A DNA stretch of 64,000 bases from Candidatus Corynebacterium faecigallinarum (GCA_019120175.1 DWVP01000023.1:62001-126000); one strand, 5' to 3'. Shown: positions 8,001 to 18,034, counted from the first letter of the stretch. Notes: generated by a model not told the origin, from the letters alone. Program-made: numbers and translations.

Positions 8001-8834
8001 TGTTCCTGGTGCGGGTGGTTCCGTCAGGACGTCCCGAATCCAGACGCTCCAGCAGCCGCACCTGGCGGTCCACCGCACGCCGAACACGGCCGGGGTCCGC
8101 ATCCGGAAGCTCCTGGTCCGGGTAAGCGAGATTACCGGCGGTATCGATGACCAGGGCATCGGTGTGCTCGGCCGGGCCGATTACCACCGTCCGCGCCAGC
8201 TCCCCGTCGATCCGGTGACCATGCTCCTCCAGGTAGGTCAACGCAGCGCTCTCGGCCGCAGCGTCCGAACCATCCACACCGGAGACGGACACGGTACGCG
8301 CCGGGACCAGCACCCCGGTCTCCACCGCATCCCCTGCGGTGAACTGGAATGTCGGCTGCCCCTCCGGCAGGCCGAACAGTGCGAACGTGCCCTGGTCGAT
8401 CGGGTCGGCGGGTTGCAGGTGAAGCCCAACAACAGTGCGTCGAAGTACTCGAACAGGACGTCGTGGGGCACCACGAACCGACGGAGCGGCCTCGTCCACC
8501 ACCACCAGGTCGAAGAACCCGGGCCGAACTCCAGACGCTCCACCCGGTCCATCATCTGTGAATAGGTCATCGTGTAGATCCCCGGCCGGTCCAACTCCGC
8601 CAACGCAGTCCGGGCCCGCTCCAGGCGTCGGGCATCATCGGCCAGATAGGCGACCCGGTCGGCCCACCCGGCCTCGGCCAGCACGTCGACGATCGCCGCG
8701 GTGGTGGCCACCCGGCCCGTCCCCGGGGCCATGACCAGTAACGCCCCGCGTTGCCGGTGATCGAAGGCCGTCACCGTGGCCCTCACCGCCTGGCGCTGGT
8801 GGGCGGCGAGATCCTGAACCGCCGGACGCTGCGC

Positions 8835-8905
8835 GTCCGTACCGTCCGTACCGTCCGTACCGTCCGTACCGTCCGTACCGTCCGGTGCGTCCGTACCGTC
8901 CGGTG
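8835..8905 (+). repeat. 9-bp tandem repeat (GTCCGTACC) in the HsdR remnant
   Basis: GTCCGTACC is repeated about five times in a row and followed by GTCCGGTGC variants. In the minus-strand frame it encodes repeated Asp-Gly-Thr between the nuclease-like and helicase-like parts, a likely replication-slippage site. Confidence 0.85.
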
Positions 8906-9575
8906 CGTCCGACAGCACGTCCGACAGCACCTCAGCTAACGGCCGACCGCCCCGTCGCGCGACCAGATTCTCCAGCTCAGCGCGGGTGTAGAAGCCCTGC
9001 GTCCGACGCGGCGGATAGCCCTCCGTGTCATACCACAGGTACGTGCCGACCCCGTTGAAGTAGAAGATCACCGGATCCCACCCGGCCTCGTGCAGCAGCT
9101 CGTCCACCAGCACCCGACGGGTCGCCGCCTCGTAGTAGTCGTGCGTGTCACTGCCGGTGCGCCGCGCCCGCGCATCGGCGATCGCAGCACGCAGCTCCGT
9201 GATCTCCGCCTGTTGGCGTTCCGCCGTCCGCCGCAGGACGGTATGGTCGGCAGAACCCGTAGCGCCCGTACGGTCCGAGCTGATCCGCGACGGGCTGAAC
9301 TGCGCATGCACCGGCACATCATCGGGGTGCACCGTGTAGCGCTGCGCCGCCCACACCACGACGTGGAACAACTCGTTGAGCAGCAGCCGGGCGGTGGCCT
9401 TCTTGACGTCTCCGCTGGCATGCACCGCGGTGTTACCGACCTTGCGCAGGACGTGGAACTTGTCGAGGATCGGCTGGTCGACGACATCGTCGTCCCGGAT
9501 GAACCCGAAGTTGCTCACAAACCCGAAGCCTAACAGTCGCCCTGAATTTGCTCCGGGCAGGTGGCCTGACTAGGT

Positions 9576-9805
9576 TCAGGACAGTTGACACCCACGGAAA
9601 GTGGGTCCCAGAGGTAGGACTTAAGGAGGTGGGGGCGCGAATGTCCAGTGACAGTATCCCGGATCGATCATCCAGCGCGCCCTCACGGCTGCACCTGGGC
9701 TGAGACCACACCTGGTCTTCACCGGCTTTGTTGCGTCATGGGGTGCGCGCGACCCCGACGTCCTGCGCTTTTCCCCGGGTGATCCCCGGCACGGTAGCAC
9801 CGTGG
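9576..9805 (+). ncRNA. Structured leader upstream of mgtE (candidate regulatory RNA)
   Basis: The 316 bp before mgtE hold no gene. On the plus strand there are nested complementary segments: CCCAC/GTGGG around GGAAA near 9592-9606, GGACA near 9577 with TGTCC near 9651, AGACCA/TGGTCT near 9702-9716, and CACGGT-AGC-ACCGTG at 9790-9804. The last is just upstream of the AAGGA ribosome site. A Mg2+-sensing leader would fit the gene, but conserved M-box (ykoK) sequences are not recognisable. Confidence 0.3.
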
Positions 9806-9834
9806 AGCGCTCACCATGGCAACAAGGACCGTGT

Positions 9835-11190
9835 ATGACCACCACGCAGAGCGATGTCATCGACCTAGTCGACACCATCGAGACCTTCATCGAGAACAAG
9901 AACCTTCCCGCGATCAGCGCCGCAATGACGGGGGTGACCCCGGATGAGCTGGCTCTGGTGCTGGAACGTCTGGCCGACAACGACCGCGCCATCGTCTACC
10001 GGCTGCTGCCGAAGGACCGAGCGATGGCCGTCTTCGACCTGTTCTCCCCCAATATGCAGGGTGATCTGATCCACGACCTGCAGGACGCCGAAGTCGCCGC
10101 CATCTTCGCCGAGCTGGATCCGGATGACCGCGTCTGGCTGCTGGACGAACTTCCCGCCACCCTGGCGCCACGGTTGCTGCGGGGCCTGTCGGCGAAGGAA
10201 CGGGACATGACTTCCGAGGTCCTCGGCTACCCGAAGGGCTCGGTCGGACGCCGCATGTCCCCGGAGTCACTGAACCTCCGGGCGGACGCCACCGCCGGCG
10301 ACACCCTGGAGCGGGTGCGCTCCGGACTCGACGATGCCGAGACGGTGTACGCCCTGCCGGTCCTCGACGACGCCCGCAAGGTCATCGGCATCCTCAGTCT
10401 CCGCGATGTGTTGCGCGCCGAGCCGGACACCCTGATCGGCGACATCATGCAGCGACCCGATGTGGCCTCGGCCTACCAGACCGCGGAGAGTGCAGCGCGA
10501 AAGTGCACCAACCTGGGACACTTCGCTCTCCCGGTCGTGGACAAGGAGGACCGTCTGGTCGGTGTGCTCACGTTGGACGACGCCGCCCAGATCCTCGAGC
10601 ACGAGGAAACCGAGGACACCGCGCGTCAGGGTGGTGTGGAGCCGCTGCGTCGGCCCTACTTCGCCACCCCGGTGCGTTCCCTGGTCGGTTCCCGTGTGGT
10701 GTGGCTGTTGGTGCTCGCCATCGGAGCCACCCTGACCGTGCAGGTGATGTCCACCTTCGAGGACACCCTGGAACAGGTGACCGTCCTGGCACTGTTCGTG
10801 CCGCTGCTGATCGGCACCGGTGGCAACGCCGGAAACCAGGCGGCCACCACCGTGACCCGTGCCCTGGCACTGGGTGATGTGCATCCACGCGATGTGATGA
10901 AGGTGCTGCTGCGGGAACTGGGGGTGGGCGTCAGCCTCGGCGCCCTGTTGGGGACGCTCGGCGCGGTCATCACCGGACTGCTCTTCGAGCCGGACGTGGG
11001 CATCGTCATCGGCCTGACCCTGCTGGCCGTGTGTTCCATGGCCGCGACCATCGGTGGCGTGATGCCCATGATCGCCCGGGCGCTGAAGGTTGATCCGGCA
11101 GTGTTCTCGAACCCGTTCATCACCACCTTCGTCGACGCCACCGGCCTGATCGTGTACTTCCTCATCGCCCGCGTCGTGCTGGGGATCTAG
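9835..11190 (+). CDS. mgtE: Magnesium transporter MgtE
   Basis: Homodimeric Mg2+ channel gated by cytosolic Mg2+. The protein is 451 residues. The N-terminal superhelical domain (LADNDRAIVYRLLPKD, FAELDPDDRVWLLDELP) is followed by two CBS domains (VYALPVLDDARKVIGILSLRDVL and ALPVVDKEDRLVGVLTLDDA). The C-terminal membrane domain has five helices and the family segment IGTGGNAGNQAATTVTRALALGD. ATG at 9835 is chosen because AAGGA lies seven bases upstream; the GTG at 9802 overlaps a hairpin. It is convergent with murJ and separated from it by a palindromic repeat. Confidence 0.96.
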   Translation: MTTTQSDVIDLVDTIETFIENKNLPAISAAMTGVTPDELALVLERLADNDRAIVYRLLPKDRAMAVFDLFSPNMQGDLIHDLQDAEVAAIFAELDPDDRVWLLDELPATLAPRLLRGLSAKERDMTSEVLGYPKGSVGRRMSPESLNLRADATAGDTLERVRSGLDDAETVYALPVLDDARKVIGILSLRDVLRAEPDTLIGDIMQRPDVASAYQTAESAARKCTNLGHFALPVVDKEDRLVGVLTLDDAAQILEHEETEDTARQGGVEPLRRPYFATPVRSLVGSRVVWLLVLAIGATLTVQVMSTFEDTLEQVTVLALFVPLLIGTGGNAGNQAATTVTRALALGDVHPRDVMKVLLRELGVGVSLGALLGTLGAVITGLLFEPDVGIVIGLTLLAVCSMAATIGGVMPMIARALKVDPAVFSNPFITTFVDATGLIVYFLIARVVLGI

Positions 11191-11226
11191 TGCTGGGGAT
11201 CTATGTTCCGGCACGGCGGACAGGGC

Positions 11227-11322
11227 GACGTTAGTTAGGTGGGATGGATCGTTGGCTTCTGGCGCAGATCACCGCAAATGATCCCACGGGTCTGACACCA
11301 CTGATCCCACCTCTCCGACGTC
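11227..11322. repeat. Palindromic intergenic repeat, copy a (mgtE/murJ)
   Basis: The left arm (11227-11250), containing TTAGGTGGGATGGATC, pairs imperfectly with the right arm (11303-11322), containing GATCCCACCTCTCCGACG. The core GTCGGA-A/G-AGGTGGGA recurs at 20818-20887, 24081-24106 and 46564-46632. It may act as a bidirectional terminator between these convergent genes. Confidence 0.6.
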
Positions 11323-14300
11323 TACTGGATACCGGTCACCGTCACCTCGCCGACGCTCGCGGCGTCCGGCATCGGCAGCTCGGTGATCCACAGCAGCACC
11401 CGGTCGCCGGAGACTGCGTTCTCGAGCGCCTCGGCGTCAACGTCACCATCAGCACCCTCGGTGCCGTCACCACCGATGTCCTGCGAGAGCGTCATGGTCT
11501 CGCCCGACGCCGTCTGTGCATCCAGCAGCGTGGCCTGCTCCAGGGAGTCCAGGTCACCGCCGCGCGGAGCGAGCCGTAGCTCGATCCTGGTGCCCTCGGT
11601 CAGGCCCTCCAGCTGCACCTCCGTCACCGTGGTGGTGTCCGGCAGCTGCAACAGCAGGCCGATGCCCGGCTTCAACGACTCCGGACCGTCACCCAACTGG
11701 GCGAAGTACTCGGCGGAGCTCCACGTCGTCCCGGTATCCCCGTCGATGATCAACGGGGCATCATCCGGATTGTCCAGCGTGCCGGTGCCGGCGTCCGTCG
11801 GGGCCCATTCCGCGGCCCACAGCGGGTCGATCTCCTCCGGGGTCGTGTTGCCCGGCGCCTCCGCCGTCGAGGACGTCCCACCACCGCGGATCGAGTCGGT
11901 GGTCACCGGGGAATCCCGCCGGTCGCCACCGAAGAAGGCGACCGCCACCACGGCCAGCGCCACCACCAGGAAGATGCCACCGATGGTGATACCGGCGGAC
12001 AGGGCGGTGCGTCCCGGCTTCTCCGGGGCAGCACCGAAGCCCGCCCGCTGCTCCGGGTTCGGTGCCACATCGACAGTGGTCACCAGGTCGGAGTCGAAAG
12101 TCTCGGTCGTCGCCTCACGCAGGCGTTTCGCCAGGGTGTGACCATCGATCCCGTCGACGTTCTGGGTGTCGTCGGCGATGGCACGTAGCCGCTCCGGCAC
12201 CTCCGCCGGGTCCACCGAGGACAGCAGCAGATCCAGCGACACCCGGATCGCGTGGATGTCCTGGCGCGGCGAGCTGCTCGGCAGCACACCCGGGAAGGCC
12301 AGCACCGCACGGCCCTCGGAGCTGATCCGCACCCGGTTACGGTGGTCGATGCCGAGTGCGCCGTCGATGTCGGCGGCGGCGCCGGCGGCATCCGCCAGGT
12401 CCGCCAGGGCATATCCGGCGGCCAGCGGGTCAGGGCCGGAGTCCGCGACGCGGGTCAGCGGCGCTCCTTCGGTCCAGTCGGACACCACGACCACCAGCGT
12501 GCGGGCGTCACAGATCTCCCGGATCGTCGCCACCGCCGGGGACTTCACCCGGGCCAGTGTGTCGGTGCGCTCCAGCAGATCCCCGGGTCGGGCTCCGGCG
12601 AGCTGCGGGTCGAGGATGGTCAGGGCGACCAGGTCGCCGGACTCGTTGTCGCGGGCCTGCCACAGTCGGGCGGTCGGGGAACCACCATGGTCCGACAGCA
12701 GTCGGAACCGGCCGTGCAGGATCGGCGCACCCGGTACCAGGCGCGGGCCGCGGACCCGACCGGCGGACAGCGGCGGCATCGCCGCACCCACGACGTCCTG
12801 ACCGGTCATCCCCGCCATACCGGACATGCCGGAAATGCCGGTGAGGTCCATCTCGGTGATTCGCGCACCCTGGCCGACCTCGGTGTCTGTCTTGGCTTCG
12901 GCGTCGGCGGTGGCGGCGCCGCGGAAGAAGCGGCCCACGCCCGGCAGGCGGGCGAAGGAGGCGCCGATGGTGCGGACCTCGGGCAGCTTGGTGAAGGACA
13001 GCAGCACCATCACGATCACCAGGAACAGCACACCGGTGATCAGGAGGCGGATCAGGAAGCCGAACGTGAAACCGTCCGGGATGAGGAAGCGGTCGACCAG
13101 TGCGTCGATCCGCCAGACGATCAGCGCGGAGATGACCGAGGCGCCCAGCGCCCATGCCGAGGTGCGCGCCACGCTCTTCATACCTAGGTGCCCCAGCGAG
13201 CGTTTCAGCAGCCGGTGGCCGATGATCGCACCGGCGACGAAGCCCATGCCGTTGGCGGCACCCAGCAGCACCACGACCAGGCGGGGTTCACTGGCGATAT
13301 GCGGGGCGGCGAAGGCCAGCGTCAGCTTGGTCACAGTAACGCCAGCGATGATGAACGTCGGTGTCCATACTTCCTCACGGGCGTAGAACACACGCAGGTG
13401 CAGCAGCACCAGGGCATAGGGGATCAGCGTGAAGGCGGAGAAACTGATCGTCCAGCCCAGGACATTCGCGGTCTCCATGGAGTACGAACCGTAGGCGAAC
13501 AGTGCCGGCGCGATGAGGGTGCCGAAGGCGGTGAAGAAGGTGATGACTGGGACCAGGGCCAGCATCGTCAGCTTCGAGGCCATGGTCAGGTCCTTGACCA
13601 CGGCCTTGTCGTCGCCGTCGGCGGCATTGCGCGACAGCCTCGGCATCACCGCAGTCAGCAGGGTCACGCCGATTACGCCGTAGGGCACCTGCAGCAGCTG
13701 CCAGGCCTGCATGTAGATGGTCGGGGCAGCACCCTGGTCCGATGCAATGCGGTTGTTGACGATCCAGCCCACCTGGGAGATCGCCACGTACACCACGATG
13801 GCCAGCGCCATCCCGCCGAACTGCTTGAGCCGGTCGTCCAGACCCCACAGCGGTCGCATGTCGATGCCGGCCTTACGCAGGTACGGCACCATGATGGCCG
13901 CCTGGACGATCACACCGACCGTGGTGCCCAGTCCGAGCAGCATGATGTGCGGGTCGGTGATGGTCACCGAGTCATTCGGCGAGAGTTTCGTGTCCCGCGG
14001 CAGGAGCCAGTAGATTCCCAGCACAGCCAGGGTCACACAGTTGTTGACCACCGGAGCCCATGCACCGGGTTTGAACACTCCCTTGGTGTTGAGGATCGCC
14101 ATCATCACCGCGAACATCGCGTAGAAGACGATCTGTGGCAGCACCAGATAGGCGAAGGCTGTGGACATGCCGACATTCACGCCGCCGTCGACGTCCAGTG
14201 AGACCCTGGTCAGTAAGGGTGCGGCGATGACGGCGATCACCGTGACCGTCATCATCAGGGTGAAGGTGATGGTCAACAGGCGTCTGATGAACGCTGCGCC

Positions 14301-14888
14301 GCGGTCCGGGTCCTCCTTCTCCGCGCGCACCAGCAGCGGCACCACCAGACTGGTGAGCACCGCACCGAGCACGAGCTCGGTGATCAGGTTCGGCAGGGTG
14401 TTCGCCGTATTGAACGCCGAGGCGATCTCCGCGCCGAGTGCGGAGCCGATGAGCACGGTCCGCAGGAAGCCGGTGATCCGGCTCAGCAGGGTGGCGATGG
14501 CCATTGAGCCGGTCGCGCTCACCACGTCCGTGTCGGACGCCTGGGTCACCGCGGAGCCTTCGTTGTCGACCGTTCCATCGGCGCCAGTGGCACCGCTGCC
14601 GGACGCACCGGCGGATCCACTACCCGACGCGGTGAGCGTCGCAGCGTCCGACCCACTGGCACGTAGCCGTGGGTCGGTTGCGGCGCGCTCGGCCGGAGAC
14701 CTGTCCAGGTGTGAGTGGTCCTCGCCGCTCGCACCGCCGCCGGCTACGCCACCGGTCCCGGTGCCAGCACGCTGACCCGGGGCAGCCTTCTTCGGTGCCG
14801 GGACTTTCGCCGGAGGCATCGAGGCACGGAAACGGCCGCGTTCACCGGAGGAACCGGATCCTTCGGAGGTCTCTTGAGAATCAGTCAC
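11322..14888 (-). CDS. murJ: Lipid II flippase MurJ (MviN) with pseudokinase and extracellular domains
   Basis: The protein is 1188 residues, the long actinobacterial form. After a Ser/Gly/Ala-rich N-terminus of about 120 residues comes the 14-helix MurJ domain (TLLSRITGFLRTVLIGSALG onwards to about 660), which flips lipid II. A protein-kinase-like domain follows (RFRLLSDHGGSPTARLWQARD, ILDPQ); it lacks a clear HRD and DFG and is probably a pseudokinase, which in mycobacteria binds the FHA protein FhaA after PknB phosphorylation. A single helix (about 985-1010) leads to an extracellular C-terminal domain. The GTG start lies seven bases after the upstream stop codon. Confidence 0.95.
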   Translation of the reverse strand: MTDSQETSEGSGSSGERGRFRASMPPAKVPAPKKAAPGQRAGTGTGGVAGGGASGEDHSHLDRSPAERAATDPRLRASGSDAATLTASGSGSAGASGSGATGADGTVDNEGSAVTQASDTDVVSATGSMAIATLLSRITGFLRTVLIGSALGAEIASAFNTANTLPNLITELVLGAVLTSLVVPLLVRAEKEDPDRGAAFIRRLLTITFTLMMTVTVIAVIAAPLLTRVSLDVDGGVNVGMSTAFAYLVLPQIVFYAMFAVMMAILNTKGVFKPGAWAPVVNNCVTLAVLGIYWLLPRDTKLSPNDSVTITDPHIMLLGLGTTVGVIVQAAIMVPYLRKAGIDMRPLWGLDDRLKQFGGMALAIVVYVAISQVGWIVNNRIASDQGAAPTIYMQAWQLLQVPYGVIGVTLLTAVMPRLSRNAADGDDKAVVKDLTMASKLTMLALVPVITFFTAFGTLIAPALFAYGSYSMETANVLGWTISFSAFTLIPYALVLLHLRVFYAREEVWTPTFIIAGVTVTKLTLAFAAPHIASEPRLVVVLLGAANGMGFVAGAIIGHRLLKRSLGHLGMKSVARTSAWALGASVISALIVWRIDALVDRFLIPDGFTFGFLIRLLITGVLFLVIVMVLLSFTKLPEVRTIGASFARLPGVGRFFRGAATADAEAKTDTEVGQGARITEMDLTGISGMSGMAGMTGQDVVGAAMPPLSAGRVRGPRLVPGAPILHGRFRLLSDHGGSPTARLWQARDNESGDLVALTILDPQLAGARPGDLLERTDTLARVKSPAVATIREICDARTLVVVVSDWTEGAPLTRVADSGPDPLAAGYALADLADAAGAAADIDGALGIDHRNRVRISSEGRAVLAFPGVLPSSSPRQDIHAIRVSLDLLLSSVDPAEVPERLRAIADDTQNVDGIDGHTLAKRLREATTETFDSDLVTTVDVAPNPEQRAGFGAAPEKPGRTALSAGITIGGIFLVVALAVVAVAFFGGDRRDSPVTTDSIRGGGTSSTAEAPGNTTPEEIDPLWAAEWAPTDAGTGTLDNPDDAPLIIDGDTGTTWSSAEYFAQLGDGPESLKPGIGLLLQLPDTTTVTEVQLEGLTEGTRIELRLAPRGGDLDSLEQATLLDAQTASGETMTLSQDIGGDGTEGADGDVDAEALENAVSGDRVLLWITELPMPDAASVGEVTVTGIQ

Positions 14889-14895
14889 ACGACCA

Positions 14896-17376
14896 TCATC
14901 GTGTACGTTCCCGCTTTCCTGCTAACTCTCGGCGGCGTTTCGTGACCCGGGACACGGCGAAAAGGCCGAAGACGAGCATCACCCCGACCACCACGGCCAG
15001 TGCCATCCCGCCCGGACCGGAGGTCAGACGCATCGTCACCGGATCAGAGATCTGCTGGTCATCGGGAGTCTTCAGCGTCATCGTCAGATCGGTGTTCCGA
15101 TTGCCCGAACCGGTCGTCGCCGTCATCTGGAGGGTCACACTGCCCTGCGCCGGAATCCTCTCCACCCCGGGCGTGTCCAGGGTGACATCCGAGTCCGACT
15201 CGTAGTCCACCCGCACCCGCACCGGCAGCGGTAGCCCGTTACGGGCCACGATGATCAGCGGGGCGCCGTCACTGGTGCGGGTGAACACGCTGCCCGGCGG
15301 CAGCAGCGAGACGGAGGACCGCAGGGTCGACTCCAGCTCCTGCACCGTCTCCCGGCGTTGTTCGGACGCCCGCACGGTCGCCCGGTGCTCCGACTGCGCG
15401 TGCCGACGGGTGGTCGACACCGAGCGCAGGATGTCGTCGAACATCGGCCGGGTGAAGATCTGCGGGGTCAGGGCGAGGTTCCCGTCCTCCACCATGATCC
15501 GGGTGAACTGGTGCAGGTCCCCGGTGAGCTCCCGGGCGTCCTCACGCTCTGCGGCGCTGGCCGGGGCGGGGTCGACGGCGGGGGCCACCGTCGTGCCGGG
15601 TTCGGCAACCCCGCGCAGGGCGGCACCGAAGGTGACCGGACGCGCCGAACCGTCCGACAGGTAGCGTCCGACGGCGCTGAGCCAGGTGGCCGCATCCTTG
15701 CCGTCGACCGTCCACTCCGCCGGCGGGACAGCGAGGACATTCGCCCCGGACGCGGTCGACCCGGCACCGCGCAGCTCCAGGTCAAGCACGCCGACGGCGG
15801 CAGCCATGCGCTCGGGGCCGGTGTCATCGTCGAGGGTCCGACGGTTACCCGGGTTGCCGTAGGCCGAGGTCGACGGCGTGTCCCCGGTCGCCGCCAGTGC
15901 GGTACCCAACTCCGCCGGGAAGCGCAGCGCCCGGGTGCCGCCGGGCAGGGTGACGACCCCGGCGGTGCTGCCCGGGGACGAGGTCGTGGACTGCACGGTG
16001 TTGTCCGCCACCAGGGTCGACAGCGGGGTCTCCCGCTCGGCCTCACCCAGCGCGGCGACCGTGGACTCCTCCAGGTATCCGGAGCCGGGGATGACGACCC
16101 CGTCGGCGGCATCGGTGCCGAGGACGTCCTCCACGGTGGCGGCACCGCGCGTGGAGAGCTCGGTCAGCCACGGGTCGTCGATGTCCGAGATGACGTTCGG
16201 GTCAGCCCCGCCGAACGGCAGCGGGACGATGCAGTGACCCTCGGTCAGTTCGCGCAGCTCATCGAGCCAGTCGGCGGCGGCCTCGGCCCCCGTGCCGGAC
16301 TCCGAGGTGGTGCCCTCGGAGTCATCGGTCCACCGGTCACGCAGCCGGACGGGCTCCTCCACCGGGCTGGGGGCCTCGTCGGCCACCCGGTAGCCGCCGG
16401 CCATCCGGTCGACGGTCTCCAGCAGGTCGGGGTCGATGGCGATACAGGACGCCTCGCGCAGCTCATTGCCACCGGTGCCGGACAGGGCGTCGCGGTAGCT
16501 GGTCAGCAGGGTGGACAGCCGTCCGCCGGTGGCGAGTTCCTCGGCCAGTGTCTCGTCGGGGAGGTAGAGGGTGTTGGGGTCGGGGGCATCGCCGACCTGA
16601 CCAGGGGTGGCGGAGGTGGCGGAGGACAGCGGCCACAGCATGGTGAGGCCCGACGGACGCGAGTTGTCTGTACCGTTCTGGTCGTCCCCGTCGTCCCGGA
16701 CGGTGACCGTGGTCCGCGCCGCAGCGAGGAAGGACGTCCCGTCCTCACCATGGTCGGCGTTGAGGTTCAGCATCACCGGGTACACCCCGGAGTCGGTCAC
16801 CCCCAGTCCGGGCAGGCTGCCCGAGCGGTCATCCACCGGCACCGTCAACCGGTACTGGCGGTCCTCGCCAGGGTCGATCGAGCCGTCCAGGTTCGCGAAC
16901 GGCCCCACCCACGGGTACTCGCCCTGATTCGACAGCATCGACGTCGACACACCCGAGGAATCGTCCACGGCCTCCTGACGCTGGGTCCGCAACTGCAGAT
17001 CGTCCACCGTCCGGTCGGAGGAGTTGCTGATGCGGACGGTCAGGTCCAGCGCACCGTCGAACCCCAGTACGGCTGGCTGCTGCGAGATGATCTCCACCGA
17101 CACCCCGTTGTCCGGGTCCGCCGACCGTGCCTCCGGATTCGCCCAGCTTGGTCTGGTGCCGTCGGTGTCGACAGTGCCGCCGTCGCCCGGAGCGTCCTGC
17201 GCCACCGTCGCCGGGGCCAGCGCGATCCCGAGCGTCGCCACCAGCGCCGCCACCGCGGCGTACACCACCGGGACGCGCCCGCGGGAGTCACGCCAGCGCG
17301 GCCGCCACCTGTGCGCCGTCTGCGTCACGGACTGTGCCGCCGCGTGCCCCACTATCTGCCCCACTGCCTGCCCCAC
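14896..17376 (-). CDS. DUF6049 family secreted or membrane-anchored protein
   Basis: Homologue by position of mycobacterial Rv3909. The ORF is 826 residues. A helix at about 36-58 (VPVVYAAVAALVATLGIALAP) serves as signal or anchor, a large extracytoplasmic region contains VSVEIISQQPAVL and DLTVRISNSSDRTV (immunoglobulin-like), and a C-terminal helix (MALAVVVGVMLVFGLFAV) is followed by a basic cytoplasmic tail. The function is unknown, but its fixed position between mutT4 and murJ suggests a cell-envelope role. The start is uncertain within the first 35 codons. Confidence 0.85.
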   Translation of the reverse strand: MGQAVGQIVGHAAAQSVTQTAHRWRPRWRDSRGRVPVVYAAVAALVATLGIALAPATVAQDAPGDGGTVDTDGTRPSWANPEARSADPDNGVSVEIISQQPAVLGFDGALDLTVRISNSSDRTVDDLQLRTQRQEAVDDSSGVSTSMLSNQGEYPWVGPFANLDGSIDPGEDRQYRLTVPVDDRSGSLPGLGVTDSGVYPVMLNLNADHGEDGTSFLAAARTTVTVRDDGDDQNGTDNSRPSGLTMLWPLSSATSATPGQVGDAPDPNTLYLPDETLAEELATGGRLSTLLTSYRDALSGTGGNELREASCIAIDPDLLETVDRMAGGYRVADEAPSPVEEPVRLRDRWTDDSEGTTSESGTGAEAAADWLDELRELTEGHCIVPLPFGGADPNVISDIDDPWLTELSTRGAATVEDVLGTDAADGVVIPGSGYLEESTVAALGEAERETPLSTLVADNTVQSTTSSPGSTAGVVTLPGGTRALRFPAELGTALAATGDTPSTSAYGNPGNRRTLDDDTGPERMAAAVGVLDLELRGAGSTASGANVLAVPPAEWTVDGKDAATWLSAVGRYLSDGSARPVTFGAALRGVAEPGTTVAPAVDPAPASAAEREDARELTGDLHQFTRIMVEDGNLALTPQIFTRPMFDDILRSVSTTRRHAQSEHRATVRASEQRRETVQELESTLRSSVSLLPPGSVFTRTSDGAPLIIVARNGLPLPVRVRVDYESDSDVTLDTPGVERIPAQGSVTLQMTATTGSGNRNTDLTMTLKTPDDQQISDPVTMRLTSGPGGMALAVVVGVMLVFGLFAVSRVTKRRRELAGKRERTR

Positions 17377-17379
17377 CGG

Positions 17380-18027
17380 CTACCGCGGGGTTCGACGTCC
17401 GGCCTTCGCCTCTTTACGGGCGAGGTCGGGCAGCTGGTCGTGGGCCTGACGGGCGAGCTTGCGCTCATCGGCGTAGGCGAGACGCTCCACCAGGTTGCTC
17501 ACCGGCAGCCACGCCACCTCGGTGACCTCCGGATCCTCGTCGTTGAGGTCGCCGTCGACGTAGCGCAACAGGTGGTGGTGCACCGTCTTGTGGATCCGGC
17601 GGCCCTCGGAGACGAACCAGTAGTCGATGGTGCCCAGGTCACTGACGACCTCGCCGTACACACCGGTCTCCTCCCACACCTCACGCTCGGCGGTGGTGTG
17701 GCGGGACTCGTCCGGCTCGATGTGGCCCTTCGGGATCGACCACAGCAGCCGACCGCGACGGTCGAGCCGTCCGATCAGTGCCACGTACATCTTCGACAGG
17801 TCCACCGACCCGTCGCCGCGCACCGCCTCAGCCATGCCGGAGAGCACCAGGCCGCCGGCACTGGTCTCCACCGAGGTGGGTAGTTCACTGTGGTCACGCT
17901 GGTGGACCGGACGCGCCGGGGAGCGGCGGCTGTCCTGCCGCTGCCGGTTACGCGAAGACCCGCGGGACTCGCCCCGGGAATCTCCCCGGGAGGTGTCCGC
18001 AGATGTGCGTCGGCGCCGTTGGTTCAT
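17380..18027 (-). CDS. mutT4: Nudix hydrolase, MutT4 type
   Basis: The protein is 215 residues. A basic, Arg/Ser-rich tail of about 60 residues precedes the Nudix domain. The Nudix box is complete: GHIEPDE through REVWEETG, matching G-x5-E-x7-REUxEExGU. The family cleaves nucleoside diphosphates linked to other groups; the substrate here is not known. ATG at 18027 is chosen because a minus-strand TAGTCT -10 ends seven bases upstream; the longer open frame upstream overlaps the pcnA promoter. It starts the mutT4-DUF6049-murJ operon and diverges from pcnA. Confidence 0.88.
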   Translation of the reverse strand: MNQRRRRTSADTSRGDSRGESRGSSRNRQRQDSRRSPARPVHQRDHSELPTSVETSAGGLVLSGMAEAVRGDGSVDLSKMYVALIGRLDRRGRLLWSIPKGHIEPDESRHTTAEREVWEETGVYGEVVSDLGTIDYWFVSEGRRIHKTVHHHLLRYVDGDLNDEDPEVTEVAWLPVSNLVERLAYADERKLARQAHDQLPDLARKEAKAGRRTPR

Positions 18028-18034
18028 TGGGACA

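Larger units (their letters stand above)
7834..9518 (-). pseudogene. Decayed type I restriction endonuclease (HsdR-like)
   Basis: The upstream part reads MSNFGFIRDDDVV, then a DUF4145-like segment (LRKVGNTAVHASGDVKKA), a coiled stretch, the nuclease-domain lead YYEAATRRVLVDELLHEAGWDP and an SF2 helicase start (AHQRQAVRATV, MAPGTGRVATT). Around 8390-8520 the helicase sequence alternates between two frames: VVVDEAAPS is in one, PHDVLFEYFDALLLGFT in the other, and the first resumes with QPADPIDQGTFALFG. At least three frameshifts are needed, the expected DEAH is DEAA, and helicase domain 2 is missing. HsdR is normally about 1000 residues. No hsdM or hsdS is nearby. Confidence 0.8.

Noticed and set aside
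8835..8905. CRISPR-like array
   Set aside because: The 9-bp repeats have no spacers and are an in-frame coding microsatellite.
9576..9805. M-box (ykoK) magnesium riboswitch before mgtE
   Set aside because: The conserved M-box segments, such as the AGGTGAGGCTCC start and the late GUGCUAAAGCUCUACG part, are not present.
12252..14201. Long plus-strand frames opposite murJ
   Set aside because: MurJ membrane helices and kinase-like domain explain the region; the opposite frames are His/Gln/Arg-rich shadows.
15358..17883. 841-codon plus-strand open frame opposite the DUF6049 gene
   Set aside because: It is an antisense shadow of a high-GC gene; the protein is Arg/Gly/His-rich without domains, while the minus-strand gene has signal, helices and conserved synteny.
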